Positions 1 through 6,942 of a stretch of 14,621 bases of DNA are shown here, in pieces. This DNA comes from CANJUD01 sp043750035 (lineage in GTDB: Bacteria > Bacteroidota > Bacteroidia > UKL13-3), in the NCBI GenBank assembly GCA_043750035.1, contig JAYVCI010000160.1, positions 1 to 14,621 on the forward strand. Direction: 5' to 3'. Position 1 is the first letter of the stretch, and each line of letters opens with the position of its first letter. The notes under the pieces are model-generated. The model saw only the letters and a list, made by a program, of their open reading frames with translations. It was not told where the DNA came from and ran no database searches. A program made the position numbers and the translations under genes.

Positions 1-381
1 GTACCAACTGTCAATGTTTAATAAAGCAAACCCTACAATTATTAATGAAAGTGCTATTACAACGGCTGGAAATGTGCCTTGCCCTCCAAGCAAACCATCA
101 ATATATTTTTCCAGTATTAATCCCAATATACCAAAAGGAAGAATCCCTATGGCCAGTTTGAAATATAAACTGAAACTTTGGAAGAAATTTTTCCAATATA
201 CCACTACCACAGCTAGGATAGCCCCAAATTGTACCGCCACCAAAAAGGTTTCAAGCTCAGCCCCGTTTTTATCTATTTTCAATAGCATTGAAGCCATTTT
301 CATGTGGGCGGTTGATGATACAGGTATAAACTCTGTTAAGCCCTCAATGATGGCCAATAAAATTTTTTCAATAATACTCAT
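1..381 (-). CDS. uppP: Undecaprenyl-diphosphatase UppP/BacA, N-terminal 127 residues (partial)
   Basis: This integral membrane phosphatase converts undecaprenyl pyrophosphate to undecaprenyl phosphate, recycling the lipid carrier for peptidoglycan and other surface polymers. I translated it by hand from the ATG at 379-381; the frame stays open to the left edge, so about half of a protein that is usually near 265 residues is missing. The diagnostic BacA motif EGLTEFIPVSSTAH lies at residues 13-26. It carries the conserved acidic residues E13 and E17, S23 and H26 (family knowledge: these line the catalytic site). Hydrophobic helices follow around residues 47-62, 73-90 and 104-120. The second conserved BacA motif, with its arginine, would lie beyond the edge. 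The start is 6 nt downstream of the DUF3098 stop, so it is the third gene of the ftsX operon. The open frame on the opposite strand here is a shadow. Confidence 0.95.
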   Translation of the reverse strand, partial: MSIIEKILLAIIEGLTEFIPVSSTAHMKMASMLLKIDKNGAELETFLVAVQFGAILAVVVVYWKNFFQSFSLYFKLAIGILPFGILGLILEKYIDGLLGGQGTFPAVVIALSLIIVGFALLNIDSWY

Positions 382-387
382 AAGATT

Positions 388-627
388 TTATTCAGCAGAT
401 TTTTTCATTATGGCATAAGCCTGTATGGCAAAACCTGCTAATACTACAACAGGGGCAACTATTATTTTACGGGTATCGAAGATATCTTCCTTGCCATACA
501 TAAGTATAAATCCAAGTACAATTACCGCAAGGCCAATTATCATCCAACGGTAATTTTCTTTACCAAAGGCAAAGGAGTTGGGGTAATCAACATGCTTGGG
601 AGCTGTTTTTTGTGTAGTTTTTTGCAT
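388..627 (-). CDS. DUF3098 family small membrane protein
   Basis: A 79-residue protein of unknown biochemical role, recognised as the DUF3098 family that sits between ftsX and uppP in many Bacteroidota. A basic and polar N-terminus (residues 1-20) leads into the typical FGKENYRWMIIGLAVIVLGF stretch. There are two hydrophobic segments, at about residues 27-45 and 55-74, separated by a short polar hairpin (GKEDIFDTRKI); the C-terminus is basic. I chose the ATG at 625-627, one base beyond the ftsX stop. A TTG at 643-645 in the same frame would extend it by six residues into ftsX, but the ATG is simpler. The near-zero spacing to ftsX and 6-nt spacing to uppP imply one transcript and coupled translation. 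A link to division or envelope synthesis is inferred from this context only. Confidence 0.88.
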   Translation of the reverse strand: MQKTTQKTAPKHVDYPNSFAFGKENYRWMIIGLAVIVLGFILMYGKEDIFDTRKIIVAPVVVLAGFAIQAYAIMKKSAE

Positions 628-628
628 A

Positions 629-1501
629 TTAATAGAGTTCGTCAATTTTTGATTTTAAGTATCTGCGTGTTGCAGTCCAGGTACAAATGGTGGAAACCAA
701 AACACCGCACAAAGATAAGACAACAAACAACAACAGCAATAAAGTAATGTTAATATCGGCCCTAAAATCGGGTAGAACTGCCCTTAAATCAGGAATGAAA
801 TACAATGCAAAATAGGCAGTATTAAAGATAAGCAACGATGAGAATACGCCAGCCAATACACCATTAATAACTGCTCTTAATAAAAATGGCTTAATAATAA
901 ATGCTTTTGTAGCCCCCACCATTTGCATGCTTTTTATTAAAAATCTTTGGGAAAAAATATTTAATTTAACATTGTGGTTTATTAGGGTGATTGCAACAAT
1001 AGCCAATATAATACACAATATTAATAGCATTGGGGCAATCATAGCAAATCTTTCTTCAATAAGGTCAGCAATGTTCTTTGGGAAACTGATTTCTTCTACC
1101 ATATCACTGGCTTTTATCGAGGACTCAGCTTTCACAATCCGGTCTTCGGCTCCAGTTTTGGCATTTAAATAAACTTCATAATTTGGATTGAAAGGATTGG
1201 AATCTAACTCAGAGACCAAATCTTCACCAATACTTTCTTTGGCTTCTCTTAAAGAAGTTTCGGGCGATTTGAAAGTAAATGACTTGATAAAATCTTTGCT
1301 AAGGTATTCACGTTCAAACTGTTTTAGCTCATTGCTGGAGTAATTGGATTTTAAGTAAACATGCAGTACAATGTTTTCCTTCAGGTGCTTTTCAAGATTA
1401 TTGCCCACATATATAAACAATCCGAATAAGGAAAACATATATAGTACCGTGGTGGTACTAACAACAGAAGTGATAAAGTGTGTGCGTTTAGAAGATGACA
1501 A
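629..1501 (-). CDS. ftsX: Cell division protein FtsX (permease-like subunit)
   Basis: FtsX is the membrane partner of the ATPase FtsE. The FtsEX complex at the septum activates peptidoglycan hydrolases (family knowledge). The 290-residue protein has the family layout: a short cytoplasmic N-terminus, TM1 at about residues 14-33, a large extracytoplasmic domain at about 34-150, then TM2 (153-173), TM3 (210-233) and TM4 (251-275). The conserved MVGATKAFI segment (194-202) between TM2 and TM3 is the cytoplasmic coupling region typical of FtsX/MacB-type permeases. The start is TTG at 1499-1501: an in-frame stop lies four codons upstream, and the first ATG (residue 22) would fall inside TM1. No ftsE is present in the window; it is commonly unlinked in this phylum. 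A perfect TAnnTTTG element lies just upstream, and the gene diverges from rpsF. Confidence 0.93.
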   Translation of the reverse strand: MSSSKRTHFITSVVSTTTVLYMFSLFGLFIYVGNNLEKHLKENIVLHVYLKSNYSSNELKQFEREYLSKDFIKSFTFKSPETSLREAKESIGEDLVSELDSNPFNPNYEVYLNAKTGAEDRIVKAESSIKASDMVEEISFPKNIADLIEERFAMIAPMLLILCIILAIVAITLINHNVKLNIFSQRFLIKSMQMVGATKAFIIKPFLLRAVINGVLAGVFSSLLIFNTAYFALYFIPDLRAVLPDFRADINITLLLLLFVVLSLCGVLVSTICTWTATRRYLKSKIDELY

Positions 1502-1525
1502 AATTTCGATTTTTTAAATCGTGTG

Positions 1526-1533
1526 CAAAAATA
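1526..1533 (-). promoter_or_regulatory. ftsX: -7 element of the ftsX promoter (TATTTTTG)
   Basis: Read on the minus strand this is TATTTTTG, a full match to the Bacteroidota -7 consensus TAnnTTTG. Transcription would start near 1519, giving a leader of roughly 18 nt before the TTG start. I see no good -33 TTTG at the expected distance (about 1554-1558), so only the -7 half is supported. Confidence 0.6.
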
Positions 1534-1643
1534 TAAATTATCAAGGTCGTTGTTTAATTTTTTTTATACATCAATGTGCAAAAGCCAGCCCGATAGCTTC
1601 CCAATGACTATCAAGAGGGAGCGAAAAAATATTTTCACAAAGG

Positions 1644-1675
1644 ATTGTTTCTTTTGAGTAAGCCGCTTACCTTTG
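1644..1675 (+). promoter_or_regulatory. rpsF: Promoter of the rpsF-rpsR-rplI operon
   Basis: TACCTTTG at 1668-1675 matches the TAnnTTTG consensus. ATTG at 1644-1647 is a 3/4 match to the -33 TTTG with a 20-bp spacer. Transcription would begin near 1681, leaving a leader of about 30 nt that ends in an A-rich stretch before the rpsF ATG, with no Shine-Dalgarno, as is usual in this phylum. Confidence 0.65.
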
Positions 1676-1710
1676 CAGCCCAAAATTTTTAACAGAAATT
1701 AAAAAAAACA

Positions 1711-2085
1711 ATGACACAATACGAATCAGTAATCATCATCACACCAGTCCTAAGTGAGGAGCAGGTGAAAGATTCCATTGCCAAATTTAGGCAGTTGATT
1801 ACAAGCGAAGGTGGAAAGGTGATGTTTGAAGACGCATGGGGATTAACCAAAATGGCTTACTCCATCGACAAAAAAAATTCAGGCTTTTATCATCTTTTCG
1901 AGTTTACAGCCAAAGACGATTTTGTTTCCAAATGGGAGCTTACTCTCAAACGTGACGAACGTGTTTTACGCTACATGACTATAGCTTTAGATAAGCATTC
2001 AATTGCTTACAATCAACGCCGCCGCAATGGTGAACTTAATTCACAAAAGGCGAAAAAAGCAGAATCAGCAACACAAACCGCTTAA
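1711..2085 (+). CDS. rpsF: 30S ribosomal protein S6
   Basis: S6 (bS6) binds the central domain of 16S rRNA as a heterodimer with S18 during small-subunit assembly. The 124-residue product has the family's ferredoxin-like opening (YESVIIITPVLSEEQVKDSI) and the typical KRDERVLRYMTIAL strand near residues 79-92. The last 25 or so residues are a lysine-, alanine- and glutamine-rich tail, as in many bacterial S6 proteins. The ATG at 1711 is preceded by an A-rich run rather than a Shine-Dalgarno. It heads a tight operon: S18 starts 11 nt after its stop. No single-strand-binding protein gene lies between S6 and S18, unlike the Firmicutes arrangement. Confidence 0.97.
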   Translation: MTQYESVIIITPVLSEEQVKDSIAKFRQLITSEGGKVMFEDAWGLTKMAYSIDKKNSGFYHLFEFTAKDDFVSKWELTLKRDERVLRYMTIALDKHSIAYNQRRRNGELNSQKAKKAESATQTA

Positions 2086-2096
2086 CAATTCACACT

Positions 2097-2372
2097 ATGG
2101 GTGCTCCAAAATACAACAAAACACAATTTGCCTTCAGCAATCAAAATGCTGAACCGCAAAAAAAGAAATACTGCCGATTCAAAAAGAATGGCATTAAATA
2201 TATTGACTATAAAGATGCCAATTTTTTAATGAAATTTGTTAACGAACAGGGCAAAATCCTTCCCCGCCGCATCACCGGCACCTCACTCAAATATCAAAGA
2301 AAAGTAGCTCAAGCTATCAAACGTGCAAGGCATATCGGATTGTTGCCATACGTTGCTGATGGTTTGAAATAA
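2097..2372 (+). CDS. rpsR: 30S ribosomal protein S18
   Basis: S18 (bS18) pairs with S6 on the 16S rRNA platform. The 91-residue protein carries the family core: CRFKKNGIKYIDYKDANFL near residues 25-43, followed by the very conserved KILPRRITGTSLKYQRKVA and AIKRARHIGLLPY segments. Only one cysteine (in YCRF) is visible, so no zinc-binding form is suggested. The ATG at 2097 follows the S6 stop by 11 nt, and L9 starts 22 nt after the S18 stop; all three should be cotranscribed from the 1644-1675 promoter. Confidence 0.97.
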   Translation: MGAPKYNKTQFAFSNQNAEPQKKKYCRFKKNGIKYIDYKDANFLMKFVNEQGKILPRRITGTSLKYQRKVAQAIKRARHIGLLPYVADGLK

Positions 2373-2394
2373 TAAGCTAAAAGAAAATACATTT

Positions 2395-2838
2395 ATGAAA
2401 ATTATTTTAAGAGAAGATATTAAATCTCTGGGTTATAAAGATGATGTTGTTTCCGTTAAAAATGGATACGCAAACAATTTTTTAATCCCACGTGGCATGG
2501 CCTCAATGGCTACTGTATCCAAACTGAAAGACCTTGCTGAAGATATCAAACAGGCTTCATTCAAGTTGGACAAAATAAAGAACCAAGCCAACCAGCTTGC
2601 TGAAACACTTAAAGATTTCTCGGTTACCGTGGGAGCTAAAGTGGGAAGCAATGACAAAATATTCGGTTCTGTTACGCCTTTGCTTATTTCCCAAGCTTTA
2701 AAAGCCAAGGGTCATGAAATCGACCGTCGTAAAATTGTGCTAGACTCTGATATTAAATCTACTGGAAGCTTTACGGCAACTATTAACTTATTTAAGGGTA
2801 TCAGTGTTAAAATTGGTGTTGAGGTAGTTGCAGAATAA
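2395..2838 (+). CDS. rplI: 50S ribosomal protein L9
   Basis: L9 (bL9) binds 23S rRNA near the base of the L1 stalk and helps keep the reading frame. The 147-residue length is normal for the family. The N-terminal domain contains the signature GYANNFLIPRGMA (about residues 24-36). A long charged connecting helix runs at about 40-75, and the C-terminal domain includes KIFGSVTPLLISQAL and ends in GISVKIGVEVVAE. It is the last gene of the S6-S18-L9 operon. Small inverted repeats and a run of seven T follow its stop. Confidence 0.97.
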   Translation: MKIILREDIKSLGYKDDVVSVKNGYANNFLIPRGMASMATVSKLKDLAEDIKQASFKLDKIKNQANQLAETLKDFSVTVGAKVGSNDKIFGSVTPLLISQALKAKGHEIDRRKIVLDSDIKSTGSFTATINLFKGISVKIGVEVVAE

Positions 2839-2859
2839 CCGCCAACCAAGTTTTATTTC

Positions 2860-2903
2860 ATACCTTCCTAAGGTATAGAACGTGTATTCTATGTCATTTT
2901 TTT
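2860..2903 (+). terminator. Possible terminator of the rplI operon
   Basis: A perfect 7-bp inverted repeat (ATACCTT, loop CCT, AAGGTAT; 2860-2876) is followed at once by a 5-bp one (TAGAA/TTCTA; 2876-2891) and then a run of seven T at 2897-2903. The stems are AT-rich, and the second sits only 5 nt before the T tract, so this is a weak intrinsic terminator at best. Confidence 0.4.
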
Positions 2904-2973
2904 GTCATAAAATTAAATTACATTAACTTATTTTTACCGTTTTATTTGTGCCGATACCTTTTGTTTATAAGGG

Positions 2974-3003
2974 TTGACAAAACTTACATTGTTAATTTAC
3001 AAT
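2974..3003 (+). promoter_or_regulatory. Candidate promoter of sigma-70 type (TTGACA-N18-TACAAT)
   Basis: TTGACA at 2974-2979 and TACAAT at 2998-3003 are 18 bp apart, close to the general bacterial -35/-10 consensus rather than the Bacteroidota TTTG/TAnnTTTG pattern, of which I find no perfect copy in this gap. Transcription would start near 3010, leaving a leader of about 137 nt before the ATG at 3147. In such AT-rich DNA a chance match is possible. Confidence 0.35.
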
Positions 3004-3017
3004 ATTTTGTGTAAGTT
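2981..3017. repeat. Nested inverted repeat overlapping the promoter candidate
   Basis: The outer arms AACTTACA (2981-2988) and TGTAAGTT (3010-3017) are perfect 8-bp complements. Inside, ATTGT (2988-2992) and ACAAT (2999-3003) pair again, leaving an asymmetric bulge at 3004-3009. It covers the -10 box and the predicted start of transcription, so it could be an operator or an RNA hairpin at the 5' end of the transcript. Confidence 0.4.
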
Positions 3018-3146
3018 CGTATTTGTTGTTGTCTTTCACATTGTTTTCATTTGTGCTAAGTTTAAGAATAAAGCGAAAGCAACCTTTTTAAGCTATAAGT
3101 TGTTCTTATAATAGAATAAAAAAACAATTAAAATTTAGTTTCAATT

Positions 3147-3362
3147 ATGAAAAAACTCATCAACAAAGCCTTACGTGTTAAGGATCTAGCTAAAAGAGTA
3201 AAAGCAATAGCAGTAGTAATGCTATTCGTTGGCTTCCAAGTTCAAGCTGCAGGTGCTGAAGGAATGCAGATTGCGTTAATTACAGTAGGATGTCTTTTCC
3301 TAATAGTACTAGGTGTGTTTTTTTGGGCAAAAAAACACCACGAGTTTGGCGAAGACGCATAG
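3147..3362 (+). CDS. Small membrane protein, 71 residues, unrecognised
   Basis: I do not recognise this protein. Residues 1-20 are rich in lysine and arginine with leucines between them (MKKLINKALRVKDLAKRVKA), like an amphipathic or export-type N-terminus. A first hydrophobic stretch (about 21-36) ends in QVQAAGA, which could be a signal-peptidase site or a second membrane helix. A clear membrane helix follows at about residues 41-61 and ends in FFWAKKHHEFGEDA, a short charged tail. A predicted final form is either one or two helices. It stands alone between the L9 operon and the convergent protease, with its own long leader and a strong terminator (3387-3432), which argues that it is really expressed. 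The base use resembles its neighbours. Confidence 0.72.
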   Translation: MKKLINKALRVKDLAKRVKAIAVVMLFVGFQVQAAGAEGMQIALITVGCLFLIVLGVFFWAKKHHEFGEDA

Positions 3363-3386
3363 TCACCAAACTCAATAAATATATTT

Positions 3387-3432
3387 AACCTTATTGGTGT
3401 ACAATTATATTGCTCACCAATAAGGTTTTTTT
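3387..3432 (+). terminator. Intrinsic terminator of the 71-codon gene
   Basis: Perfect 13-bp arms AACCTTATTGGTG (3387-3399) and CACCAATAAGGTT (3415-3427) enclose a 15-nt loop. On the plus strand the stem runs straight into T residues (to 3432, then G, then five more T). On the minus strand no T run follows. It starts 24 nt after the stop of the small gene. The hairpin lies within the 3' end of the convergent protease gene, including its stop codon. Confidence 0.85.
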
Positions 3433-5112
3433 GTTTTTATCCAGAAACGCTATTGAGTATTTTTTGCCTTTTTTTAATCGTTTAGACAAGTCCAATCTAT
3501 AGGAGTCGAATATATGATTTGAGTTTTTAACATCAAATTCCTTCAAAATCTTATTACCCAGTTTTAAGATAACCTTAACAGTTTTTCCATCATTGAGCTT
3601 TCGTATTTCCAAATCATCATTGGCTCTGTTCATTCCCCAAATTATTCCCGTAAAATCGGAACTTTGATATAAATTTAAAAGTTTATAAGCATATTTATAA
3701 CTTGGAACTCCATAACCAATTTTATTGTTAGGATTATCTGCTTGGCTTGCTGAAAACCTGATAGCATCTAACAATACACTGTCAGTAATTAGGGGGAAAT
3801 CCTGTTTGAGATGAGCAACAAAACCTGCCATCAGGGGTGTTGCGAAAGAGCTTCCATTTGCTTGGGTTAAGTTCCCCATTGGGCTGCATACAACTGTTTC
3901 ATATCCCCAAGTAACTACATCGGGTTTTATGGTACCGCTAAAGTTTGGCCCCATCGAACTAAAATATGCTTGTTCTCCCTTCTTATCGCAAGCACCCAAA
4001 GTTAATGCGTATTTTGAATCGCCTGGGGTTGTGATATAATGCCATGCTTTGTCTCCTTCGTTTCCGCTGCTTGTTACTACTGTAATGCCTTTTGCTACAG
4101 CTATTTTCACTGCTTTGGCTATAATAGTATGTTCTCCATCCATATCCTCGTATCTATGGTTATGTTCGGCATCGTCAAAAAAGTTATATCCAAGCGATGA
4201 ACTTATCAGGCCACACCCCACACTGTCAGCCCACTCGGCTGCCAGGCACCACAGCACTTCTTCGGCAAGTGTTTCGCTATAGCTTTCTTCGCTACGCAGA
4301 AGCCAGATTTTGGAATAAGGAGCAGAGCCTGAAAAATTTCCCGGGTCGAAACCTGCCAAACAGGAGAGTACTTTTGTGCCGTGGTCATCATCATCAAAAA
4401 CCAAGGTATCATTCGATGAGAAATCGTAGGTGCCCTGTATTAATTTATTTTCAAATAAATGCTTGAAACAGGGGAGCAAATTTACATTTTTGAAACCTGC
4501 GTCAATAACGGCAATCGGGAAATCAATTTTTTGATTGGGAGTTTCATCAACCAAAGAATCAAACATCATTTTCAACTGCTCATAAGCAAAGCCTTGTTTG
4601 CGAGGGTATTTGTGTTCCTTATCATAGTAAGCCCGCTGAAAACCACCCCATTCTTCGGTCTTGGTTTGTATGTTGCCGGGATCGAAGCTGGCAGGGGTAT
4701 AGTCATCGGGTAATTTGCCCAGGTATAATATACTTTTTACAAAACCTAACTTGCGTATTGTGTTAACAACATTGGTATCATCAATTACCACTAAAACCCC
4801 GTTTAGCCAACGACTTGGTCGTATTATTTGTACTTTAGATTTTGATAGACTGTCTACAAAACTGGCATTAAAAAAGAAGTCTGTTGCATCAAGTTCAATA
4901 TTTAACTTTTTTCTTCTTTCAATGGATAAATTTGAAAGTTGTGGCTTAATTGAAAATTGAGGAGCATGGTTAGCACTATAAATTACCGCTTCTGCAAACT
5001 CAACTAAATACCTTTTCGGCTGGGCATGCAGTGAACCGAAAGCTAAAAAAAGGAAAAAAAGTATATAGAACTTATTTAAAACAAAGAATCTCACTTTTGC
5101 AAAATCTATCAA
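3391..5112 (-). CDS. Secreted subtilisin-family (S8) serine protease
   Basis: A 573-residue predicted extracytoplasmic endopeptidase. An N-terminal signal peptide has a long hydrophobic core (about residues 13-27) ending in GSLHAQ. A pro-region of about 160 residues follows, then the S8 catalytic domain (about 195-475). The triad is visible: Asp204 in AVIDAGF, His244 in DDDHGTKVLS and Ser422 in GSSFATP, with the oxyanion Asn351 in SSGNEG. The Asp motif is D-A-G where D-[ST]-G is usual. The last 85 or so residues look like a small beta-rich domain; I do not see a convincing type IX secretion C-terminal signal. The start is either TTG at 5110-5112, which overlaps the lipoprotein stop as TTGA, or GTG at 5092-5094, which gives a more ordinary signal peptide (MRFFVLNKFYILFF). 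It is the third gene of the mnmA operon. The substrate is unknown. Confidence 0.9.
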   Translation of the reverse strand: MIDFAKVRFFVLNKFYILFFLFLAFGSLHAQPKRYLVEFAEAVIYSANHAPQFSIKPQLSNLSIERRKKLNIELDATDFFFNASFVDSLSKSKVQIIRPSRWLNGVLVVIDDTNVVNTIRKLGFVKSILYLGKLPDDYTPASFDPGNIQTKTEEWGGFQRAYYDKEHKYPRKQGFAYEQLKMMFDSLVDETPNQKIDFPIAVIDAGFKNVNLLPCFKHLFENKLIQGTYDFSSNDTLVFDDDDHGTKVLSCLAGFDPGNFSGSAPYSKIWLLRSEESYSETLAEEVLWCLAAEWADSVGCGLISSSLGYNFFDDAEHNHRYEDMDGEHTIIAKAVKIAVAKGITVVTSSGNEGDKAWHYITTPGDSKYALTLGACDKKGEQAYFSSMGPNFSGTIKPDVVTWGYETVVCSPMGNLTQANGSSFATPLMAGFVAHLKQDFPLITDSVLLDAIRFSASQADNPNNKIGYGVPSYKYAYKLLNLYQSSDFTGIIWGMNRANDDLEIRKLNDGKTVKVILKLGNKILKEFDVKNSNHIFDSYRLDLSKRLKKGKKYSIAFLDKNKKTLLVSNIIVHQ

Positions 5113-5798
5113 GGCTTATGGTTTATCAAGGTCATGCGATAGAGAATACCGTATGGATATTGGCTGGGCTGGTAATCAACCGTATCCGTTTGTTTGTATA
5201 GCATCCCAATATTTTTGCCCCAAATTTCGCTTCGATAGCGGCGTTCTATCTGGTTGGTATCGTCCTGGATAAGAACCGTTACTGTAGAATCATAAGAAAA
5301 TTTGCCTACTTTTTTTGGTTCATAGATATTGATATAAGTAGCATAGTCGGGTCCTTGGGTATTATATTTATTTCTGTCCCACTGCTTGTTTGCACTTACC
5401 GGGAAAACCAGTTTTATAATACTTTGATTGTCTTCTGTACGAAAGAGTTCGTAAACAGTTTTTTGGCTTGTAATAACTGAGCGAATATTCCATGGCCCAG
5501 TATCTGATTTGCTTTGATAGAGCACGATACGGTTTGTTGGTTTTCCAGCGTTATCAATATATTTTGATTCGAGTAGTTCCCGGAGAAAATAATGGAAGGT
5601 ATCAGTCTGACTTTTAAAACGGTCAATGCGAATAGAGTCAACCTGATAGATAAGTTCACGCCCAACATCATCGGGATATAATGAAGTTCCTGTTTCTAAT
5701 AAAGGTTCATCTTTCGACCGACAACCAACCAGCAGCAATGTTAGCATAACAAATCCGATAACTATTGAATGTAAGGTGTGTTTTTGTTTTAAGCCCAT
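5109..5798 (-). CDS. Lipoprotein of unknown function
   Basis: A 229-residue protein with a signal peptide and lipobox: a basic N-terminus, a hydrophobic core at about 11-24, then LLVG before Cys26, the predicted lipidated residue. The residues after it are RSKDEP. The acidic S-K-D-E stretch resembles the lipoprotein export signals that send Bacteroidota lipoproteins to the cell surface, though the lysine is at +4 rather than +3. The rest is soluble and beta-rich, with many Y/F, S/T and charged residues and no motif I recognise. Its ATG overlaps the end of mnmA by 10 nt and its stop overlaps the TTG of the S8 protease by 4 nt, so the three genes are cotranscribed and probably translationally coupled. 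A functional partnership with the protease is possible but rests on position only. Confidence 0.85.
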   Translation of the reverse strand: MGLKQKHTLHSIVIGFVMLTLLLVGCRSKDEPLLETGTSLYPDDVGRELIYQVDSIRIDRFKSQTDTFHYFLRELLESKYIDNAGKPTNRIVLYQSKSDTGPWNIRSVITSQKTVYELFRTEDNQSIIKLVFPVSANKQWDRNKYNTQGPDYATYINIYEPKKVGKFSYDSTVTVLIQDDTNQIERRYRSEIWGKNIGMLYKQTDTVDYQPSQYPYGILYRMTLINHKP

Positions 5799-6925
5799 TC
5801 TGTTTGTTTTTGTTCCGTGGCTTTTTCTATATCAAAAGCTGATTTAATCCAGCCACCACCCACTACATCGTCGCCTTCGTAAAACACGGCTGATTGGCCG
5901 GGGGCTATTGCATTTACTTTACTGTGGAATTTTACTTCCATATAGTCATCTATCTGCTTAATGGTAGCATGTGTGCCAGGGTCTTTATACCGAACCTTGG
6001 TAATAGTCTCCATGGGTTGTTTGATGCTGTCATACTTCTGTAAATTGATGTCGCCTACCCACATGCCGTTTTGCTCCAATTCTTCTTTTTTGCCTAAAGT
6101 CACTGTATTGGTTTTTGAATCTATTGCGAGCACAAAGTAAGGTTCGCCAAAAGCTAATTCCAATCCTTTTCTTTGCCCAACTGTGTAAAACGGGTAACCT
6201 TTATGTTTCCCAACTACTGTTCCATCGGTTAGTACAAAGTTTCCACCATCTACTTTTGCCTCAAGTCCCGGAATTCGATTCTTTAGAAAACCTCGATAAT
6301 CATTATCGGGTACAAAACAAATTTCATAGCTTTCACTTTTGGCCACCATTTCTTTAAACCCACGTTCCAAAGCCATTTCTCTAATTTGACTTTTATGCAA
6401 GTTGCCTATTGGGAACATGGTACGGGCCAAACTTTTTTGGCTCAGTCCCCATAATACATACGATTGGTCTTTGCCGGGGTCCAATCCTTTAGATATGATA
6501 TATCTGCCATTTTCAAATCGGGTTTGGGCATAATGTCCCGTTGCTATATGTTCGCAATCTAACTGGTCGGCACGTTTAAGTAGGGCTTCCCATTTTATGT
6601 GTGTATTGCAAAGAACGCAAGGGTTAGGCGTGCGGCCTGCCATATATTCATCTACAAAATTATCGATTACATAGTCGCCAAATTCTTCTCTGATATCCAA
6701 AATCATGTGGTGTATGCCGTGCTGAACTGATATGGCTCTTGCATCGTTAATACTGTCAAGCGAACAACAACCTGTTTCTTTGCCTGAGGTATTGGATGTA
6801 GCGTAGTCCCATGTTTTCATGGTAATTCCTACTACTTCGTAACCTTGTTCCCTCAGCATCACGGCAGTAACGGTAGAATCTAATCCACCGCTCATGGCTA
6901 CCAATATTTTGCCGTTTTTACTCAT
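5789..6925 (-). CDS. mnmA: tRNA-specific 2-thiouridylase MnmA
   Basis: MnmA (TrmU) activates U34 of tRNA-Lys, -Glu and -Gln with ATP and installs sulfur to give 2-thiouridine. The 378-residue length is typical. The N-terminal PP-loop SGGLDS is at residues 12-17. The active-site cysteines are Cys103 in NPCVLCN and Cys203 in SYEICFVPDNDYRGF. DQSYVLWGLSQ (153-163) and the GxFxTVGQRKGL-type stretch follow as expected, and a C-terminal beta-barrel ends the protein. The ATG at 6923-6925 is the only sensible start. A perfect TAnnTTTG lies so close upstream that the mRNA may be leaderless. The lipoprotein gene begins inside its last codons. Confidence 0.96.
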   Translation of the reverse strand: MSKNGKILVAMSGGLDSTVTAVMLREQGYEVVGITMKTWDYATSNTSGKETGCCSLDSINDARAISVQHGIHHMILDIREEFGDYVIDNFVDEYMAGRTPNPCVLCNTHIKWEALLKRADQLDCEHIATGHYAQTRFENGRYIISKGLDPGKDQSYVLWGLSQKSLARTMFPIGNLHKSQIREMALERGFKEMVAKSESYEICFVPDNDYRGFLKNRIPGLEAKVDGGNFVLTDGTVVGKHKGYPFYTVGQRKGLELAFGEPYFVLAIDSKTNTVTLGKKEELEQNGMWVGDINLQKYDSIKQPMETITKVRYKDPGTHATIKQIDDYMEVKFHSKVNAIAPGQSAVFYEGDDVVGGGWIKSAFDIEKATEQKQTEWA

Positions 6926-6932
6926 ATAATTA

Positions 6933-6940
6933 CAAAGATA
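6933..6940 (-). promoter_or_regulatory. mnmA: -7 element of the mnmA promoter (TATCTTTG)
   Basis: On the minus strand this reads TATCTTTG, a full match to TAnnTTTG. Its final G is only 8 nt from the A of the ATG, so transcription would begin within a few bases of the start codon. The -33 position (about 6961-6965) reads TTTT, a 3/4 match to TTTG. Confidence 0.6.
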
Positions 6941-6942
6941 AG

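Larger units (their letters stand above)
2839..3146. other. 308-bp gap between rplI and the 71-codon gene
   Basis: No open frame of protein-like composition is visible. The gap is very AT-rich. It holds the possible rplI terminator (2860-2903), a TTGACA...TACAAT promoter candidate (2974-3003) and a nested inverted repeat (2981-3017). The remaining 130 bases before the ATG at 3147 form a long putative leader ending in A-rich sequence. I could not match it to a riboswitch or small RNA family by eye. Confidence 0.6.

Noticed and set aside
14..418. Plus-strand open frame of 134 codons at the left edge
   Set aside because: It is antisense to uppP, whose minus-strand frame carries the BacA signature; the plus-strand product has no family features.
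3391..3650. Type IX secretion C-terminal domain on the S8 protease
   Set aside because: The C-terminal 85 residues are beta-rich but lack a pattern I could align with the type A or B sorting signals.
4197..4960. Plus-strand frames across the S8 protease
   Set aside because: They overlap the catalytic domain on the other strand and show no recognisable domain or start context.
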